Notes under the pieces: generated by a model | The model's database searches: none | What the model was told of the DNA's origin: nothing | The model's input: only the letters and a program-made list of their open reading frames with translations | In this document: in pieces, positions 35,085 through 44,964 of the stretch | Layout of the letters: each line of letters opens with the position of its first letter | How positions within the stretch are numbered: position 1 is the stretch's first letter | Source of the DNA: UBA1563 sp041667115 | GTDB taxonomy: Bacteria > Bacteroidota > Ignavibacteria > Ignavibacteriales > Ignavibacteriaceae | Direction of reading: 5' to 3' | NCBI GenBank assembly: GCA_041667115.1 | Contig: JBAYFO010000002.1 | Span: forward strand, 62,001 to 126,000 | Length of the DNA stretch: 64,000 nucleotides | Made by a program: the position numbers and the translations under genes

Positions 35085-36494
35085 TTATTCTGCTAATGGT
35101 TTTAAACCAATTCGCTCAAGTTTACCCCATTGCATTTCGAATCCTAAAAATTCTTCTACTGTAGACATTGCTTTACATATGTCGATTGTCAAAACAAAAA
35201 ACATTCGATAAATAATTGCATAAGGGATTAGTCTTATTTCTTCTTTTTCAACCGCAATACAATAAAGAGCTGTGGACATATCTAATAATGCCAGACCAGC
35301 CCACCAAAAAAAGATCAGGCTTGAGAAACCATAAAATAAAGCCGCAAAGATAAAAAAAAGATTAGAAAAAATATTCATAGTTGGCCAAATCAAAGCCTCG
35401 TAAACCATCGTCCAGAGAACAAAAGTATCACCAAAATTAATTGTAGGATTAATTAATAATTTTCTATGTTTACGGATAGCCTGAAGAATCCCGCGAGTCC
35501 ATCTATAACGTTGCTTAAGTAATTGGTGAAGTTTTTCCGGAGCTTCGGTGTAAGAAATCGCACGAGGCTCATAATATATTCTCCAACCATGTGCAAGGAG
35601 TTTTAGGGTTAAATCAGCATCTTCGGCAAAAGTATCACTTGAGTAATATCCAGCATCTTCAACGGCTTTTCTTCTAAATAGTCCAATAGGTCCCGGGATA
35701 ATATTTACAAGGCGCATAAAACTTTGTGCGGCACGAGCCATGTTCAAGCCTTCTATATATTCCAGAGCTTGCAAATCCGTAAAAAATTTTCTTCTATTCT
35801 GAACTTTTACATTCCCAGCTACAGCTCCTATAGAAGGGTCAACAAAGTGTCTTACTGCCATCCTAATACAATCTTCAGATAGTTGTGAGTCTCCATCCAT
35901 ACAAAGAACTATTTCTGCTTTTGAAAAACTTATTCCTGCATTTAAAGCCTTTGCTTTGCCGCCGTTAGGTTTATTGATAACCGATACTTTTACATCTCCA
36001 TATTTTCCTTTTTTATATCCGACCATTTGTTTTGCCACGTCATACGTGTCATCTGTTGAACCATCGTTAACTACAATTATCTCGTAATTTGAATAATCCA
36101 AACTCAACAGTGAACTTACTGATTGTCCAACAACTTTGCCTTCATTATAAACAGGAACAATGATTGAGACAAAGGGATAGAAGCCTTCTTTTCTGTTGAA
36201 AGTATAATTAGTTATGTAAAGGTAAGCCATCACCAAGATTGAAAAATATCTAAAAAGTAGTACGATTAGAAATATAAAAAGTGAAACTAAAGTTGCATAC
36301 TCCAATAAAGAACCAAATGATAAAATAGTATAAGGAAGAGTAAAAAAAATGATCACCATTAAAGCCAACGATATAAGACCGGTGGTAAACATTCTTTTAA
36401 TTAACAACCTACCTCTATCCACCTTTACTGCTTTGGACGTTTGAGTATTGGTTAATGTTATTGAGGTCTTTCTAATATTTTGTTTTAAATTCAT
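35085..36494 (-). CDS. Processive GT2 glycosyltransferase (PgaC/cellulose synthase-like)
   Basis: The 469-residue membrane enzyme has two N-terminal TM helices (about 33-75), a GT-A domain and two or three C-terminal TM helices (about 385-440). The processive synthase motifs are present: VPVYNEGKVV with VVNDGSTDDT, MDGDSQL (DxD), FAEDADLTLK (the catalytic base, EDxD) and QRYRWTRG (QxxRW). It therefore polymerises and extrudes a beta-linked polysaccharide across the inner membrane. There is no PilZ domain, which argues against the BcsA architecture and favours a PgaC/HasA-like type. It sits between the TPR/barrel exporter and the small TM protein. Product unknown. Confidence 0.92.
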   Translation of the reverse strand: MNLKQNIRKTSITLTNTQTSKAVKVDRGRLLIKRMFTTGLISLALMVIIFFTLPYTILSFGSLLEYATLVSLFIFLIVLLFRYFSILVMAYLYITNYTFNRKEGFYPFVSIIVPVYNEGKVVGQSVSSLLSLDYSNYEIIVVNDGSTDDTYDVAKQMVGYKKGKYGDVKVSVINKPNGGKAKALNAGISFSKAEIVLCMDGDSQLSEDCIRMAVRHFVDPSIGAVAGNVKVQNRRKFFTDLQALEYIEGLNMARAAQSFMRLVNIIPGPIGLFRRKAVEDAGYYSSDTFAEDADLTLKLLAHGWRIYYEPRAISYTEAPEKLHQLLKQRYRWTRGILQAIRKHRKLLINPTINFGDTFVLWTMVYEALIWPTMNIFSNLFFIFAALFYGFSSLIFFWWAGLALLDMSTALYCIAVEKEEIRLIPYAIIYRMFFVLTIDICKAMSTVEEFLGFEMQWGKLERIGLKPLAE

Positions 36495-36641
36495 TTCTAT
36501 AATTCTTTATGTATAAAGAAGTTAACCAACTCCTGTGCCATAAAAAAGTATTATTTTTCGATTAAAAATGTAGATTTTAACTTTGAGGAGTGTTTCAAAT
36601 TAAGATGGAATTAAAATAATGTACCAAAACTTGACAGATTT

Positions 36642-39530
36642 TTAGAAACTCCAATAGGCAGAAAGCGAGGCAGACACCGAATTATAACTATAATCATATC
36701 TAAAAGTACTTCCAAAGCCGATTCTTCCGTTAATAACTAACCGTGGAAGCGGAGTGTAGTTGCACGAGCCATATAATTCTCTCACCATCGAATCACCCAG
36801 AGGAATGTATCCGATTTTCCCACCAACTTCAATTTTTAAATCATCAGTTTTTTCAACAATAGCTTCTACCCATAAGCTATGAGATTCAAAATTTTGAGGC
36901 GCATAGTACCTTGTCGTGGTTGTCCCATTCAGAATAAAATAAGGGACAAACATGTATTGTGCATAATAATATTCATATCCGAAATAAATTTGATCATAAA
37001 ACTTTTTACCTATACGTAAAAGAAGATCATTCCCTTTGTTCCCATCTGAAAGTGTAATGTAGCCATAATACCCAGTTAGTCTTAAATGAGATTTAGATTC
37101 ATATTGTCCGTTAAATTTTAATACTTTTGCACTATATCGAGTATTAACTAAATAGTTTGAGAAAATTGCTAAAGCCGCATCTGTATCTTCATAAGTCAAA
37201 GAAGCGGTGTAAACATCTTTTTTCTCCAAGCGAATTAAAAAATCAGAAAGGCTCCCTTTTCTTCGTATCCCATAATTTATATTGTAACTTCCAAATCCCA
37301 CTCCAGTCAATAAATTTTCAGTAATTCTAAAGTACAAATTCCATTTGAAGGAGGTCAGATATGCAAGAGCTGTTGAGGAAGTAAAATTAGTTCTTTGCAA
37401 ACTAACTCCGCCTGAAAGCCAAGTTGTTATTCCTAACTCAACCCGTCCACCATAAGTTTTCACATCAAGGCTTTGATTGTCTCTATAAAAGTAAAAGTAA
37501 GGAGAAAGTCCAACATAATTTGGAAAAGATGTCAAGAACGAGTTTAATCCAGTAGGAGGGAGCCATCCTAATCTTTGATTTAAGAATGCAATCTGAGTTG
37601 AGTCCTTTGTTGAGTCTAGTAATACATTATAAGTTTCTGCCGCCTCGGAAAACATCCTGTTCTTGGCATAAGAATCTCCGAGAACAACTTTTACATCGAA
37701 ATTTTCCGGTTGTTCAGCAGAAAGTTTTTTAAATTCATTTAGCGCTTTAACTGAATCACCGCTTGCATAATAAGCATTCGCTCTCGAAAAATCTATATCA
37801 AAATCATAATTTTGACTCAGCAGTTGATCATAAATTGCAATTGCCGCGGAGTAATTTCCGGCACATGCCTGTACATCAGCAAATTCTTTCTGATAAATAT
37901 CAGCGTTATCTGTCTTTGAAAGAAATTCTTCATACTTCGGGATGGCGTCCGAACATTTTCCATCATAGTATAAATTTCGCCCGTCATATAATATTCCAAA
38001 AAGTTTATCCTGTGCGTCCCTCATTCTGCGGAATTCTATGCTTGAATTTAACTGAACGACTGCTTCGTTTGTAGAGTCAATACTGAATGCCGTATCAGCA
38101 TATTGTTGAGATTGGTCAAAATCTTTTTTCTGAAGATACAAAGAACCTAACCCAACGATAGCATCTAAGTTTTTTGGATTCTTCGCTAAATAATTCTTAA
38201 AATATATTTCGGAAGTATCTAAATCTTTTTCAGTCCAAACATTTAACTGCGCCCGGAGTAATTGATAATCTAAATTTTCAGGATTTTGTTTTAACACTTC
38301 GTTTAAATTAATATTTGCCTTTTCCCAGTCTTTGTTCCATGAAGCATACTGGGCAATTTTAAAAGAAACATCGGGGTGTTCACCTTTTGCTAATTTCATA
38401 TATTTTTCTAGCGTCCCAATAGCATTATCGAAATCGCTCAAGTTGGCATATGCATTTGCTAAAGATAATGCAGTCTCTTTATCTGTTGGATTCACCTCAA
38501 ATTTTTTAATGTATTCTTCTTTTCTCTGATTGAACAATTTTTCACGTTCAACCGTAACGGTATCCCAGAGAGTTGTAAATTTTTCAGTTTCACCAAATTT
38601 TGGTTGAAGATAAAGCAGCTCTTGATAAGACTCCTCAAATCGATTTACTTTATTTAGTTCATCCACTAAAGCAAACCTAGTTGTACTATCGGTAGGGTTT
38701 TGTTTCAGCATTCTATAGTATTTATCGATAATGTATTCTTTAGGTCTCTGTTTAGCTTGTTTTTCCCATTTTTTGTAGGTAGTATCAAAATAGGTGTAAG
38801 TATACCCTCTATCACGAGCCAAATCATAACCATCCATAGCTTCTTTAAAGTAAGGCCGAAATGATAATGCTTTTTCAAAGGCTTCCAGTGCAATTTTTTT
38901 CTTCCCTAACCAAAGAGTAAAATAACCATATCGGCTCCATAACCGATGATCTTCAGGATACTTCGCCACATAAATCTTTAAGATTTTTTCCCCTTTTTCA
39001 ATATGATTATTTCGGGCAAGGATTTCAGTATAACGAATAATTTCATCAGCTGACCCCTCTTCCCTCTTCAAATACTCATCGTACCATTCTTCTGCCGTTG
39101 CCCATTGTCCAAGATTTTTATAGCATTTCCCGATCTCTAAATAGTTAACCGGTTTAGAGGGATTGATTGCAATTTCTCTTCTATGTCCTTCAATTTTTTG
39201 GTAAAGTTCATCGTACCAGTTTTTTGTTGCACGTGCGAGATTTTTAGCTACTTCTGGATTGCTGGGAGCAATTTTTCTTGCTGCGCGAAAATCATAAACG
39301 GCTTGTTCGAGTTGATCTCTTTTTTCGTATGATAAGCCCCGGAGATTATAACCTTCAACTTCTTGCGGGCTGGCGGAAACTACTTTATTTAATAAATCAA
39401 TCGCCTCGCCATATTTGCCAATAGCCATCTGCCGAATTGCTTCGCTTTTGATAATATCCACCTTCTTCTGAGGGAAAATTATAACTGAAAGGACAACAAG
39501 GAAAAAGATTTTGGCAACAACTCTTTGCAT
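36642..39530 (-). CDS. TPR-repeat outer-membrane exporter with C-terminal beta-barrel (YaiO/BcsC-like)
   Basis: I choose ATG 39530 (962 residues) because GGA lies about 8 nt before it; an ATG at 39542 overlaps the previous stop (TAATG) without a ribosome site. A signal peptide (MQRVVAKIFFLVVLSVIIF) leads into many TPR repeats (about 25-640, for example KYGEAIDLLNKVVSASPQEV), and the last 280 residues form an outer-membrane beta-barrel ending in aromatic strand SASLSAYWSF. This is the PgaA/BcsC arrangement for taking a nascent polysaccharide through the periplasm and out. It is 147 nt before the GT2 gene. Confidence 0.9.
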   Translation of the reverse strand: MQRVVAKIFFLVVLSVIIFPQKKVDIIKSEAIRQMAIGKYGEAIDLLNKVVSASPQEVEGYNLRGLSYEKRDQLEQAVYDFRAARKIAPSNPEVAKNLARATKNWYDELYQKIEGHRREIAINPSKPVNYLEIGKCYKNLGQWATAEEWYDEYLKREEGSADEIIRYTEILARNNHIEKGEKILKIYVAKYPEDHRLWSRYGYFTLWLGKKKIALEAFEKALSFRPYFKEAMDGYDLARDRGYTYTYFDTTYKKWEKQAKQRPKEYIIDKYYRMLKQNPTDSTTRFALVDELNKVNRFEESYQELLYLQPKFGETEKFTTLWDTVTVEREKLFNQRKEEYIKKFEVNPTDKETALSLANAYANLSDFDNAIGTLEKYMKLAKGEHPDVSFKIAQYASWNKDWEKANINLNEVLKQNPENLDYQLLRAQLNVWTEKDLDTSEIYFKNYLAKNPKNLDAIVGLGSLYLQKKDFDQSQQYADTAFSIDSTNEAVVQLNSSIEFRRMRDAQDKLFGILYDGRNLYYDGKCSDAIPKYEEFLSKTDNADIYQKEFADVQACAGNYSAAIAIYDQLLSQNYDFDIDFSRANAYYASGDSVKALNEFKKLSAEQPENFDVKVVLGDSYAKNRMFSEAAETYNVLLDSTKDSTQIAFLNQRLGWLPPTGLNSFLTSFPNYVGLSPYFYFYRDNQSLDVKTYGGRVELGITTWLSGGVSLQRTNFTSSTALAYLTSFKWNLYFRITENLLTGVGFGSYNINYGIRRKGSLSDFLIRLEKKDVYTASLTYEDTDAALAIFSNYLVNTRYSAKVLKFNGQYESKSHLRLTGYYGYITLSDGNKGNDLLLRIGKKFYDQIYFGYEYYYAQYMFVPYFILNGTTTTRYYAPQNFESHSLWVEAIVEKTDDLKIEVGGKIGYIPLGDSMVRELYGSCNYTPLPRLVINGRIGFGSTFRYDYSYNSVSASLSAYWSF

Positions 39531-39541
39531 AATAAATTCCA

Positions 39542-40810
39542 TTATCGTGAAGGTTCGTCTTCTAAAATTTCGTGAAGGATATATTCTGCATTCTCTACTT
39601 TCTCATTAACCTGATAAGTGCATGCAAAAATATAATTCATCATTACTTCTTGAAATTTTGGATCAGAGTTAGGGAGATTACTCCTAATCTTCGAAACTAA
39701 TTGGTTCAGCGTCTTATCATCAGCTTTACTCATTAATATTAAAATTTTATTATGAACAATGCAGAGTTTATCTTTCTTATCGGTTGATAAACGAATTGCA
39801 TTCTGAAGCTGATTGATTGTTAAAATTTTCTGGCGCTCTGCAATTTCATCAAGCTTCATCGAGAAAAGTGTAAACGGTTGTCCTGTACTCTTATACAATG
39901 CAATCTGATTATTTAATATTAATGTAAAATCATTAATATCGTATAAATTTGAAAAAGAAAATTTCTCCGGAATAAAATCAATATTCGTGAGCGGTTTATA
40001 CTTAGAAGAATGCGAAGAAGGAGGGATAATCGGAGGAGATTGCTCCTGATGTATTTCGACTGTATTAACTATAGGAAATGGATTTTGAAATTTATTTGTC
40101 TGTTCAAAATCGAAATAAACCCCTTTGTAAGGTTCAATATAATAATCTGCAACAAATTGACCTTCCGTATGTCCAATATTCGGAGTTATGGTTGCACGCC
40201 CGCCGGTTATTTTCCCTTCTTCATCGGATTGTTTTTGTAAATAAATTACCGCCGTAGCGTGTTGAACAATTCCGTCAACAAGAAGTTGTGCTAACGGAGT
40301 TGCAGGTTCGGCTACAACAAAAAGACTTGTAACATTTTTTTCTTCAATAACTTCTATAGTTTGTAGAAATGTCTGTTCTAACTTTTGCGGATTTTCAAAT
40401 CCGATAAAATGAGTTAATTCATCAAAAATTAGTCTGTTTGGTTGATACTGATCAACCACTGTAACAATATCATTAAGATATTCGATTAAAAAATTATCAG
40501 GATTACCTAACTCGTAGAGATCAGTTGGAGGAGCAACACGAACGACAATTATTAAGTTTTGATTCATATACGATTGTAAATCAAAATCGATTGACGCTGC
40601 ATGAATCATTAGATCTTTAGGACGCATACTAGTAAAGAACAAACAAACTTCTTTATTCTTTGCACTTTCCATTGCATACTGAAGTCCCACTAATGTTTTG
40701 CCTGATTTGCGTTGGCCAATAAGGAGATATGTGCCTCCCCGATAAAAACCACCCCAGGCTTTATCAACCAGACTAATTCCCGTAGGGATTAAGTTTAATT
40801 TCTTTTTCAT
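39542..40810 (-). CDS. KaiC/RecA-like ATPase with C-terminal degenerate GGDEF-like region
   Basis: I choose ATG 40810 (422 residues), which starts the KaiC homology (MKKKLNLIPTGISLVDKAWG) with an AGAGA stretch upstream; an earlier start at 40849 adds unrelated sequence. Residues about 5-230 are a RecA-fold ATPase with Walker A GQRKSGKTLV and Walker B NRLIFDELTHF. Residues about 300-415 (FTLFSMKLDEIAERQ... DKLCIVHNKILILMSKADD) have the spacing of a GGDEF domain without the GGDEF loop. That combination resembles BcsE, the c-di-GMP-binding cellulose regulator. First gene of the exopolysaccharide operon. The GGDEF comparison is by eye and tentative. Confidence 0.75.
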   Translation of the reverse strand: MKKKLNLIPTGISLVDKAWGGFYRGGTYLLIGQRKSGKTLVGLQYAMESAKNKEVCLFFTSMRPKDLMIHAASIDFDLQSYMNQNLIIVVRVAPPTDLYELGNPDNFLIEYLNDIVTVVDQYQPNRLIFDELTHFIGFENPQKLEQTFLQTIEVIEEKNVTSLFVVAEPATPLAQLLVDGIVQHATAVIYLQKQSDEEGKITGGRATITPNIGHTEGQFVADYYIEPYKGVYFDFEQTNKFQNPFPIVNTVEIHQEQSPPIIPPSSHSSKYKPLTNIDFIPEKFSFSNLYDINDFTLILNNQIALYKSTGQPFTLFSMKLDEIAERQKILTINQLQNAIRLSTDKKDKLCIVHNKILILMSKADDKTLNQLVSKIRSNLPNSDPKFQEVMMNYIFACTYQVNEKVENAEYILHEILEDEPSR

Positions 40811-40955
40811 CGTTGTGTCTCTTTTTTCATAATAGCATGTAACAAACACTATGCCTTAAATATCTCTCGATTATCAACTATTTTTGAGGTGAATTGAAAT
40901 GTAGCTCGTCTCATTCAGAGATTTGCGAACAGAACTGCTCCAAAATAAAACACAA

Positions 40956-42605
40956 CTATCGGACTAGTTGCCCAAATACAAAAACTGCCGTTGCATTTGA
41001 GACGATTGTGGGTTCATTCGTAATGTAATCAGCTTTATCATCAAAATAAAGAATTTCATCAGAATTAAATTCCGAATCACTGAAGTTTGATCGCTCAATT
41101 TTGTAATTATCTAATATCGATTTAGGAGCCGGTCCCGCAGACACTGCACCGGGCAAGTATCCGTTATGGAAATGTGCAATTTGTGAATGGAAGTTTTTGC
41201 TAAAATGTTTCCCCAGATTATAAATGAACGAAATTCCCCAGGGATTTTTCCCCAAAATATAATCGCGCTGGTAAGATTTTAACGTATCATATTCCGAACT
41301 ATTTGTTAATTTTTTCCAAAGAATTGCTTGAAGTGCGATACCAAGGAATGTGTTTGTCGTCCCCCAAGAATAAGCAGATCCCTCTCCAAAAGTCATTTTG
41401 CTTTTATTTTGGTTAAATACTATAAGATTATTTTGAAGATAGTTTTTAAATCGGGGATTGTGTTGTGCAATCCTAAACTGGGCTAAAGCATTAATGTCTC
41501 CCCAACTCCACCAATAATCCGATTTTGCGCTGTCTCCATAAACAAACGAATCTTTTAAATATTTAGTCTCCCTGGTCGATTTGTAAAGCTCAATGGCGCC
41601 AAGTGCTAGCTTTCCCCAGAAACGGGAATCTTGATACATTCCTGACTGAACAACATCTATATCCGGCACTTGATCTCTTACCTGATAAATTTCTATTGCT
41701 GCAGAAAGCCATTTATCTGCATTTTCTTTATCTGAAAATCTTTGGCGCCAAATGCGTGAAGCTAGTGAAAGTGTAGCTGAAACTAAACCCACCATGTTTT
41801 TACCTATTCCAGTATAAGCAGGTCTATCATATTGGAGAGAATCATTTTCCGGTAGCCGCCAGGTTTGAGTATGATCACGAATATCCTGTACTTGAGTGAC
41901 AAACTTGTTTTTTTTGTAACAGGCTCTCAAAATCCAGTCAATGCCAACACGTGCTTCTTCAAGAACATCCGGTTCATTATTATTGTTATGATCAAATTCA
42001 AATTTGGACTTATCAAAATCATAACTAAATAGAAGCAGATACGTAGTGTACGCCGTTGAATTCAGAAATTTTACATAATCTCCAGCATCATGCCAGCCAC
42101 CGGTTACATCAATTCCTCCTTCAACATCATCTCCAATTACTTGAGGGGAATCATAGAGATGACAGGGTTCGTGCAGAAAAGGTTTTGTCGGACCACACCG
42201 TTGAACTTTCAAAAATAACAACAACGAATCCGTGACCCCCTCGTAAATATCTTTTGCTATCTTAAATGTAAATACTTTAGAGCCTGCAATTTCAATATGA
42301 TAAACTCCGGAATCTGTTATTCCAGAAAAATCAATTTGATAATTGAACGGAAACTTCCCCCATCTCCCTCGACTTGTATCTATTTTCCCCGAGTATACAT
42401 TTTTTTCACTTTTGGCATTGACAATTTGAAAAGAAGTATTTGCAAGATTAGTTTTAGACATAATTATTGCAGTTTTTATATCTCCCGATAAGAATCCGAG
42501 CTGATTGGCTCTTACAAAAACATCGCCATTAACCGCAGCCGTACAATTGAATTGTATTGATGAAAAAAACAAAACAACGACAAGAAAAATATTCTCTTTT
42601 ATCAT
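40956..42605 (-). CDS. GH9 endoglucanase with N-terminal Ig-like domain, exported
   Basis: The 549-residue protein has a signal peptide, an N-terminal CelD_N Ig-like domain (about 25-115, opening VFVRANQLGFLSGDIKTA) and a GH9 (alpha/alpha)6 barrel. The catalytic pieces are visible: the nucleophile Asp pair in GGWHDAGDYVKF, the C-terminal HFHNGYLPGAVS region, and the acid Glu in YITNEPTIVSNA. It inverts beta-1,4-glucan linkages. It ends 145 nt before the exopolysaccharide operon start and follows two murein-recycling genes. Biosynthetic loci for cellulose also carry a glucanase (BcsZ), so it may trim the operon's polymer; it could equally be a scavenging cellulase. Confidence 0.93.
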   Translation of the reverse strand: MIKENIFLVVVLFFSSIQFNCTAAVNGDVFVRANQLGFLSGDIKTAIIMSKTNLANTSFQIVNAKSEKNVYSGKIDTSRGRWGKFPFNYQIDFSGITDSGVYHIEIAGSKVFTFKIAKDIYEGVTDSLLLFLKVQRCGPTKPFLHEPCHLYDSPQVIGDDVEGGIDVTGGWHDAGDYVKFLNSTAYTTYLLLFSYDFDKSKFEFDHNNNNEPDVLEEARVGIDWILRACYKKNKFVTQVQDIRDHTQTWRLPENDSLQYDRPAYTGIGKNMVGLVSATLSLASRIWRQRFSDKENADKWLSAAIEIYQVRDQVPDIDVVQSGMYQDSRFWGKLALGAIELYKSTRETKYLKDSFVYGDSAKSDYWWSWGDINALAQFRIAQHNPRFKNYLQNNLIVFNQNKSKMTFGEGSAYSWGTTNTFLGIALQAILWKKLTNSSEYDTLKSYQRDYILGKNPWGISFIYNLGKHFSKNFHSQIAHFHNGYLPGAVSAGPAPKSILDNYKIERSNFSDSEFNSDEILYFDDKADYITNEPTIVSNATAVFVFGQLVR

Positions 42606-42638
42606 ACTCGATTAATTTACTGATTCTTTATGCTAACA

Positions 42639-43775
42639 TTATAATTTGACAACACCGATCCCCGGTTTATCGTATAGCGTTACTCTTCCGTCAATTATTT
42701 TTGTGCCGGAAAAAATGTCATTCCCGATGAGTAAGGCACCATCAAGATCCGCCCAATCAACCATCGGGGAGAGGTGTGACGCTGCTGAAATTGCACAGGA
42801 AGTCTCCGTCATACAACCAAGCATCACCTTCATTCCAAATGAACGGGCTAAGAGCAACATTTTATAAGCTTCGCGCATTCCTGTACTTTTCATCAATTTG
42901 ATATTGATCCCGGAATAAACACCTTTCGCTTTTATTACATCTGGCAACCGTTGTACCGCTTCATCCCCAATTGTTGGGAGTGGAGAATGTTCCGTAAGCC
43001 AGGCATTATCATCAACATTTTCTTTCGGCATCGGTTGTTCTAAAAAGAGGATGTTTCTTTCCTTAAGCCAATGAGCCATTTCTAAAGCAAAATTTTTATC
43101 GTGCCAACCTTGGTTAACATCAACGGTAATTGGTTTGTCTGTAACCGACCGAATAGTTTCGATCATTTGTTTGTCCGTATCTCTTCCGAGTTTGACTTTT
43201 AGAATTTTGTATTCTTCGGCTTCTTTAACTTTTTGACGAACAACTTCCGGGGTGTCAATTCCAATAGTAAATGAAGTGACTGGAGTTTTAGATTTATCAA
43301 ATCCCCATATGTTATACCAGGGTTGATTTAATAATTTTCCAACCAGATCATGCATAGCGATATCTACTGAAGCTTTTGCCGCTTGATTTTTCAAATCAAT
43401 ACTATCAACGTAGTTTAGAATTTTTTCAAGTTCAAATGGATTTTCGAATTGCGTTAAATTTACTTTTGAAAGAAATGCTGCTGCGGTTTCCTGCGTTTCA
43501 CCAAGATACGGTGGCATAGAAGCCTCGCCATAACCGATTATTCCGTCATATTCAATTTCTGTAAGCATAACAGGGGTTGTTGAACGCGAACTTGTTGCAA
43601 TAGTAAAAACATGTTTCAACTCTAAGGTGTAAGGGCGAAACCGCAATTGTAATTTTGATGATTTCATAGTGTTTGAAATTCCTTTAGAAAATATGTTAAT
43701 AGGAAAAGACGAACCGAGAACAGTGCCGGCTGCAATCCCTGAGGTTATAATAAAATTTCTTCTGTTTTGTTTCAT
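42639..43775 (-). CDS. L-Ala-D/L-Glu (dipeptide) epimerase, exported by a Tat-like signal
   Basis: The 378-residue enolase-superfamily protein has a twin-arginine-like signal (MKQNRRNFIITSGIAAGTVL), a capping domain and a barrel with the muconate-lactonising-type motif set: KVKLG (KxK), TVDVNQGW, LEQPMPKEN, IGDEAVQ and INIKLMKSTG. It epimerises the D-Glu or L-Glu of murein dipeptides, or a similar dipeptide. It is 7 nt from the NlpC/P60 peptidase, the gene pairing of ykfB-ykfC in Bacillus. Export across the inner membrane is unusual, as the usual enzyme is cytoplasmic; this would process the dipeptide outside. Confidence 0.9.
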   Translation of the reverse strand: MKQNRRNFIITSGIAAGTVLGSSFPINIFSKGISNTMKSSKLQLRFRPYTLELKHVFTIATSSRSTTPVMLTEIEYDGIIGYGEASMPPYLGETQETAAAFLSKVNLTQFENPFELEKILNYVDSIDLKNQAAKASVDIAMHDLVGKLLNQPWYNIWGFDKSKTPVTSFTIGIDTPEVVRQKVKEAEEYKILKVKLGRDTDKQMIETIRSVTDKPITVDVNQGWHDKNFALEMAHWLKERNILFLEQPMPKENVDDNAWLTEHSPLPTIGDEAVQRLPDVIKAKGVYSGINIKLMKSTGMREAYKMLLLARSFGMKVMLGCMTETSCAISAASHLSPMVDWADLDGALLIGNDIFSGTKIIDGRVTLYDKPGIGVVKL

Positions 43776-43782
43776 ATAATTC

Positions 43783-44964
43783 CTATCTATAAAATGGATT
43801 TGACTCTATTGACTGCACCCCGTTTTGATTGAGCGAAGTAACTATTCTTTTTGCACGTATAAAAGTAGTTAACCGGTGTTTGCTAAAATTATTTTTTGTT
43901 TTTTCAAAACTATTTATTCTTACTCTTCCGGAAGCATGAATAAAATCATTATCACCAAGATAAATAGCAACGTGTGTAATTCTTTCTTTTCGATTTTGAT
44001 CGCCAGCAAATCCGAAAAACAGTAGATCTCCAGGTTGTAATTTCGAAAAATCTTTCTTCGTGTCTACCGTTTCACCTACAAACACTTGCTGAGAAGCGTC
44101 ACGCGGTAAAATAACTCCGTTAGCGAAATAGACAGTTTTTGTAAAACCGCTGCAGTCTAGCCCTTTAGCTGAAGTTCCTCCCCAAAGATATGGGATACCA
44201 AAAAATTTTTTCGCAGTGGAAATAATATTCTCTTTCGTGGGATTACGATGCTTCAGCCACGTAGAAAATAGTTCTGCTTCATTATTTTTAACAAAAGCTT
44301 TTCTCCCATCCGGAAATTCAACTTTATAAAAATCATTTTCTGATGAGACCAGCTTTAACATATTTCCAAAAACAAGATCGGAGACCACACCGTTCTTTTC
44401 ATCCTCATTCTCAAATGCCGAGCCAAAATTATTTGTGAAAATTATTTTGGGGGAATTTTCCCAAGTGGTGGCTTCTTCTTCAGTCACTCGCTGAATCCCA
44501 TCTCCATCGACCCAACTTATATAATTGTCCGGTGTTTGAACTAAGTACCAATCATCATTCGCTTTTTTATAAATCCTGACAACTGTACCGAGCAGCGCTT
44601 GTGTTGCCATCTCGGCTGGATGTTCGGGCTTAGTTCTGATATTTGCAACAGAAATATTTACTATCCCGAAATTTTTATCCCCAAGGTTTTCACCGGGCAA
44701 AATTACAACTTCATCTTTAATTTTTGAAGTCAAAAGTTTTTGTAATAACTGTGCCTTTGCTTCTCTTAAATTTGTTTCACCGGAGAGGATGTAAGTTCCG
44801 GCATCCTCTATAACATGAACGTCAAAAATAGCAGTCCGTTTATCCGGTGCAAAAGTATTTTTAATTTCCAGTATCTGTTCTTCAATAGTTTTCATATTCG
44901 TTTGAGCGTAAGTTGCCAGTGAAAAAGCCAACAACAATAAAAAATGGGAAAGAATTTGTTTCAT
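43783..44964 (-). CDS. NlpC/P60 murein-peptide endopeptidase with SH3 domains (YkfC-like)
   Basis: The 393-residue exported protein has a signal peptide (MKQILSHFLLLLAFSLATYA), an N-terminal domain, two bacterial SH3 domains (about 105-235) and a C40 peptidase domain at the C terminus. The active site is visible: Cys in SAKGLDCSGFTKT, His in ERITHVAIYLG, and the third polar residue in FIHASGRV. The family cuts the gamma-D-Glu-diamino acid bond of murein peptides. It heads the run with the dipeptide epimerase and GH9 gene. There is a 307-nt gap upstream, shared with the divergent adenylation gene. Confidence 0.92.
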   Translation of the reverse strand: MKQILSHFLLLLAFSLATYAQTNMKTIEEQILEIKNTFAPDKRTAIFDVHVIEDAGTYILSGETNLREAKAQLLQKLLTSKIKDEVVILPGENLGDKNFGIVNISVANIRTKPEHPAEMATQALLGTVVRIYKKANDDWYLVQTPDNYISWVDGDGIQRVTEEEATTWENSPKIIFTNNFGSAFENEDEKNGVVSDLVFGNMLKLVSSENDFYKVEFPDGRKAFVKNNEAELFSTWLKHRNPTKENIISTAKKFFGIPYLWGGTSAKGLDCSGFTKTVYFANGVILPRDASQQVFVGETVDTKKDFSKLQPGDLLFFGFAGDQNRKERITHVAIYLGDNDFIHASGRVRINSFEKTKNNFSKHRLTTFIRAKRIVTSLNQNGVQSIESNPFYR

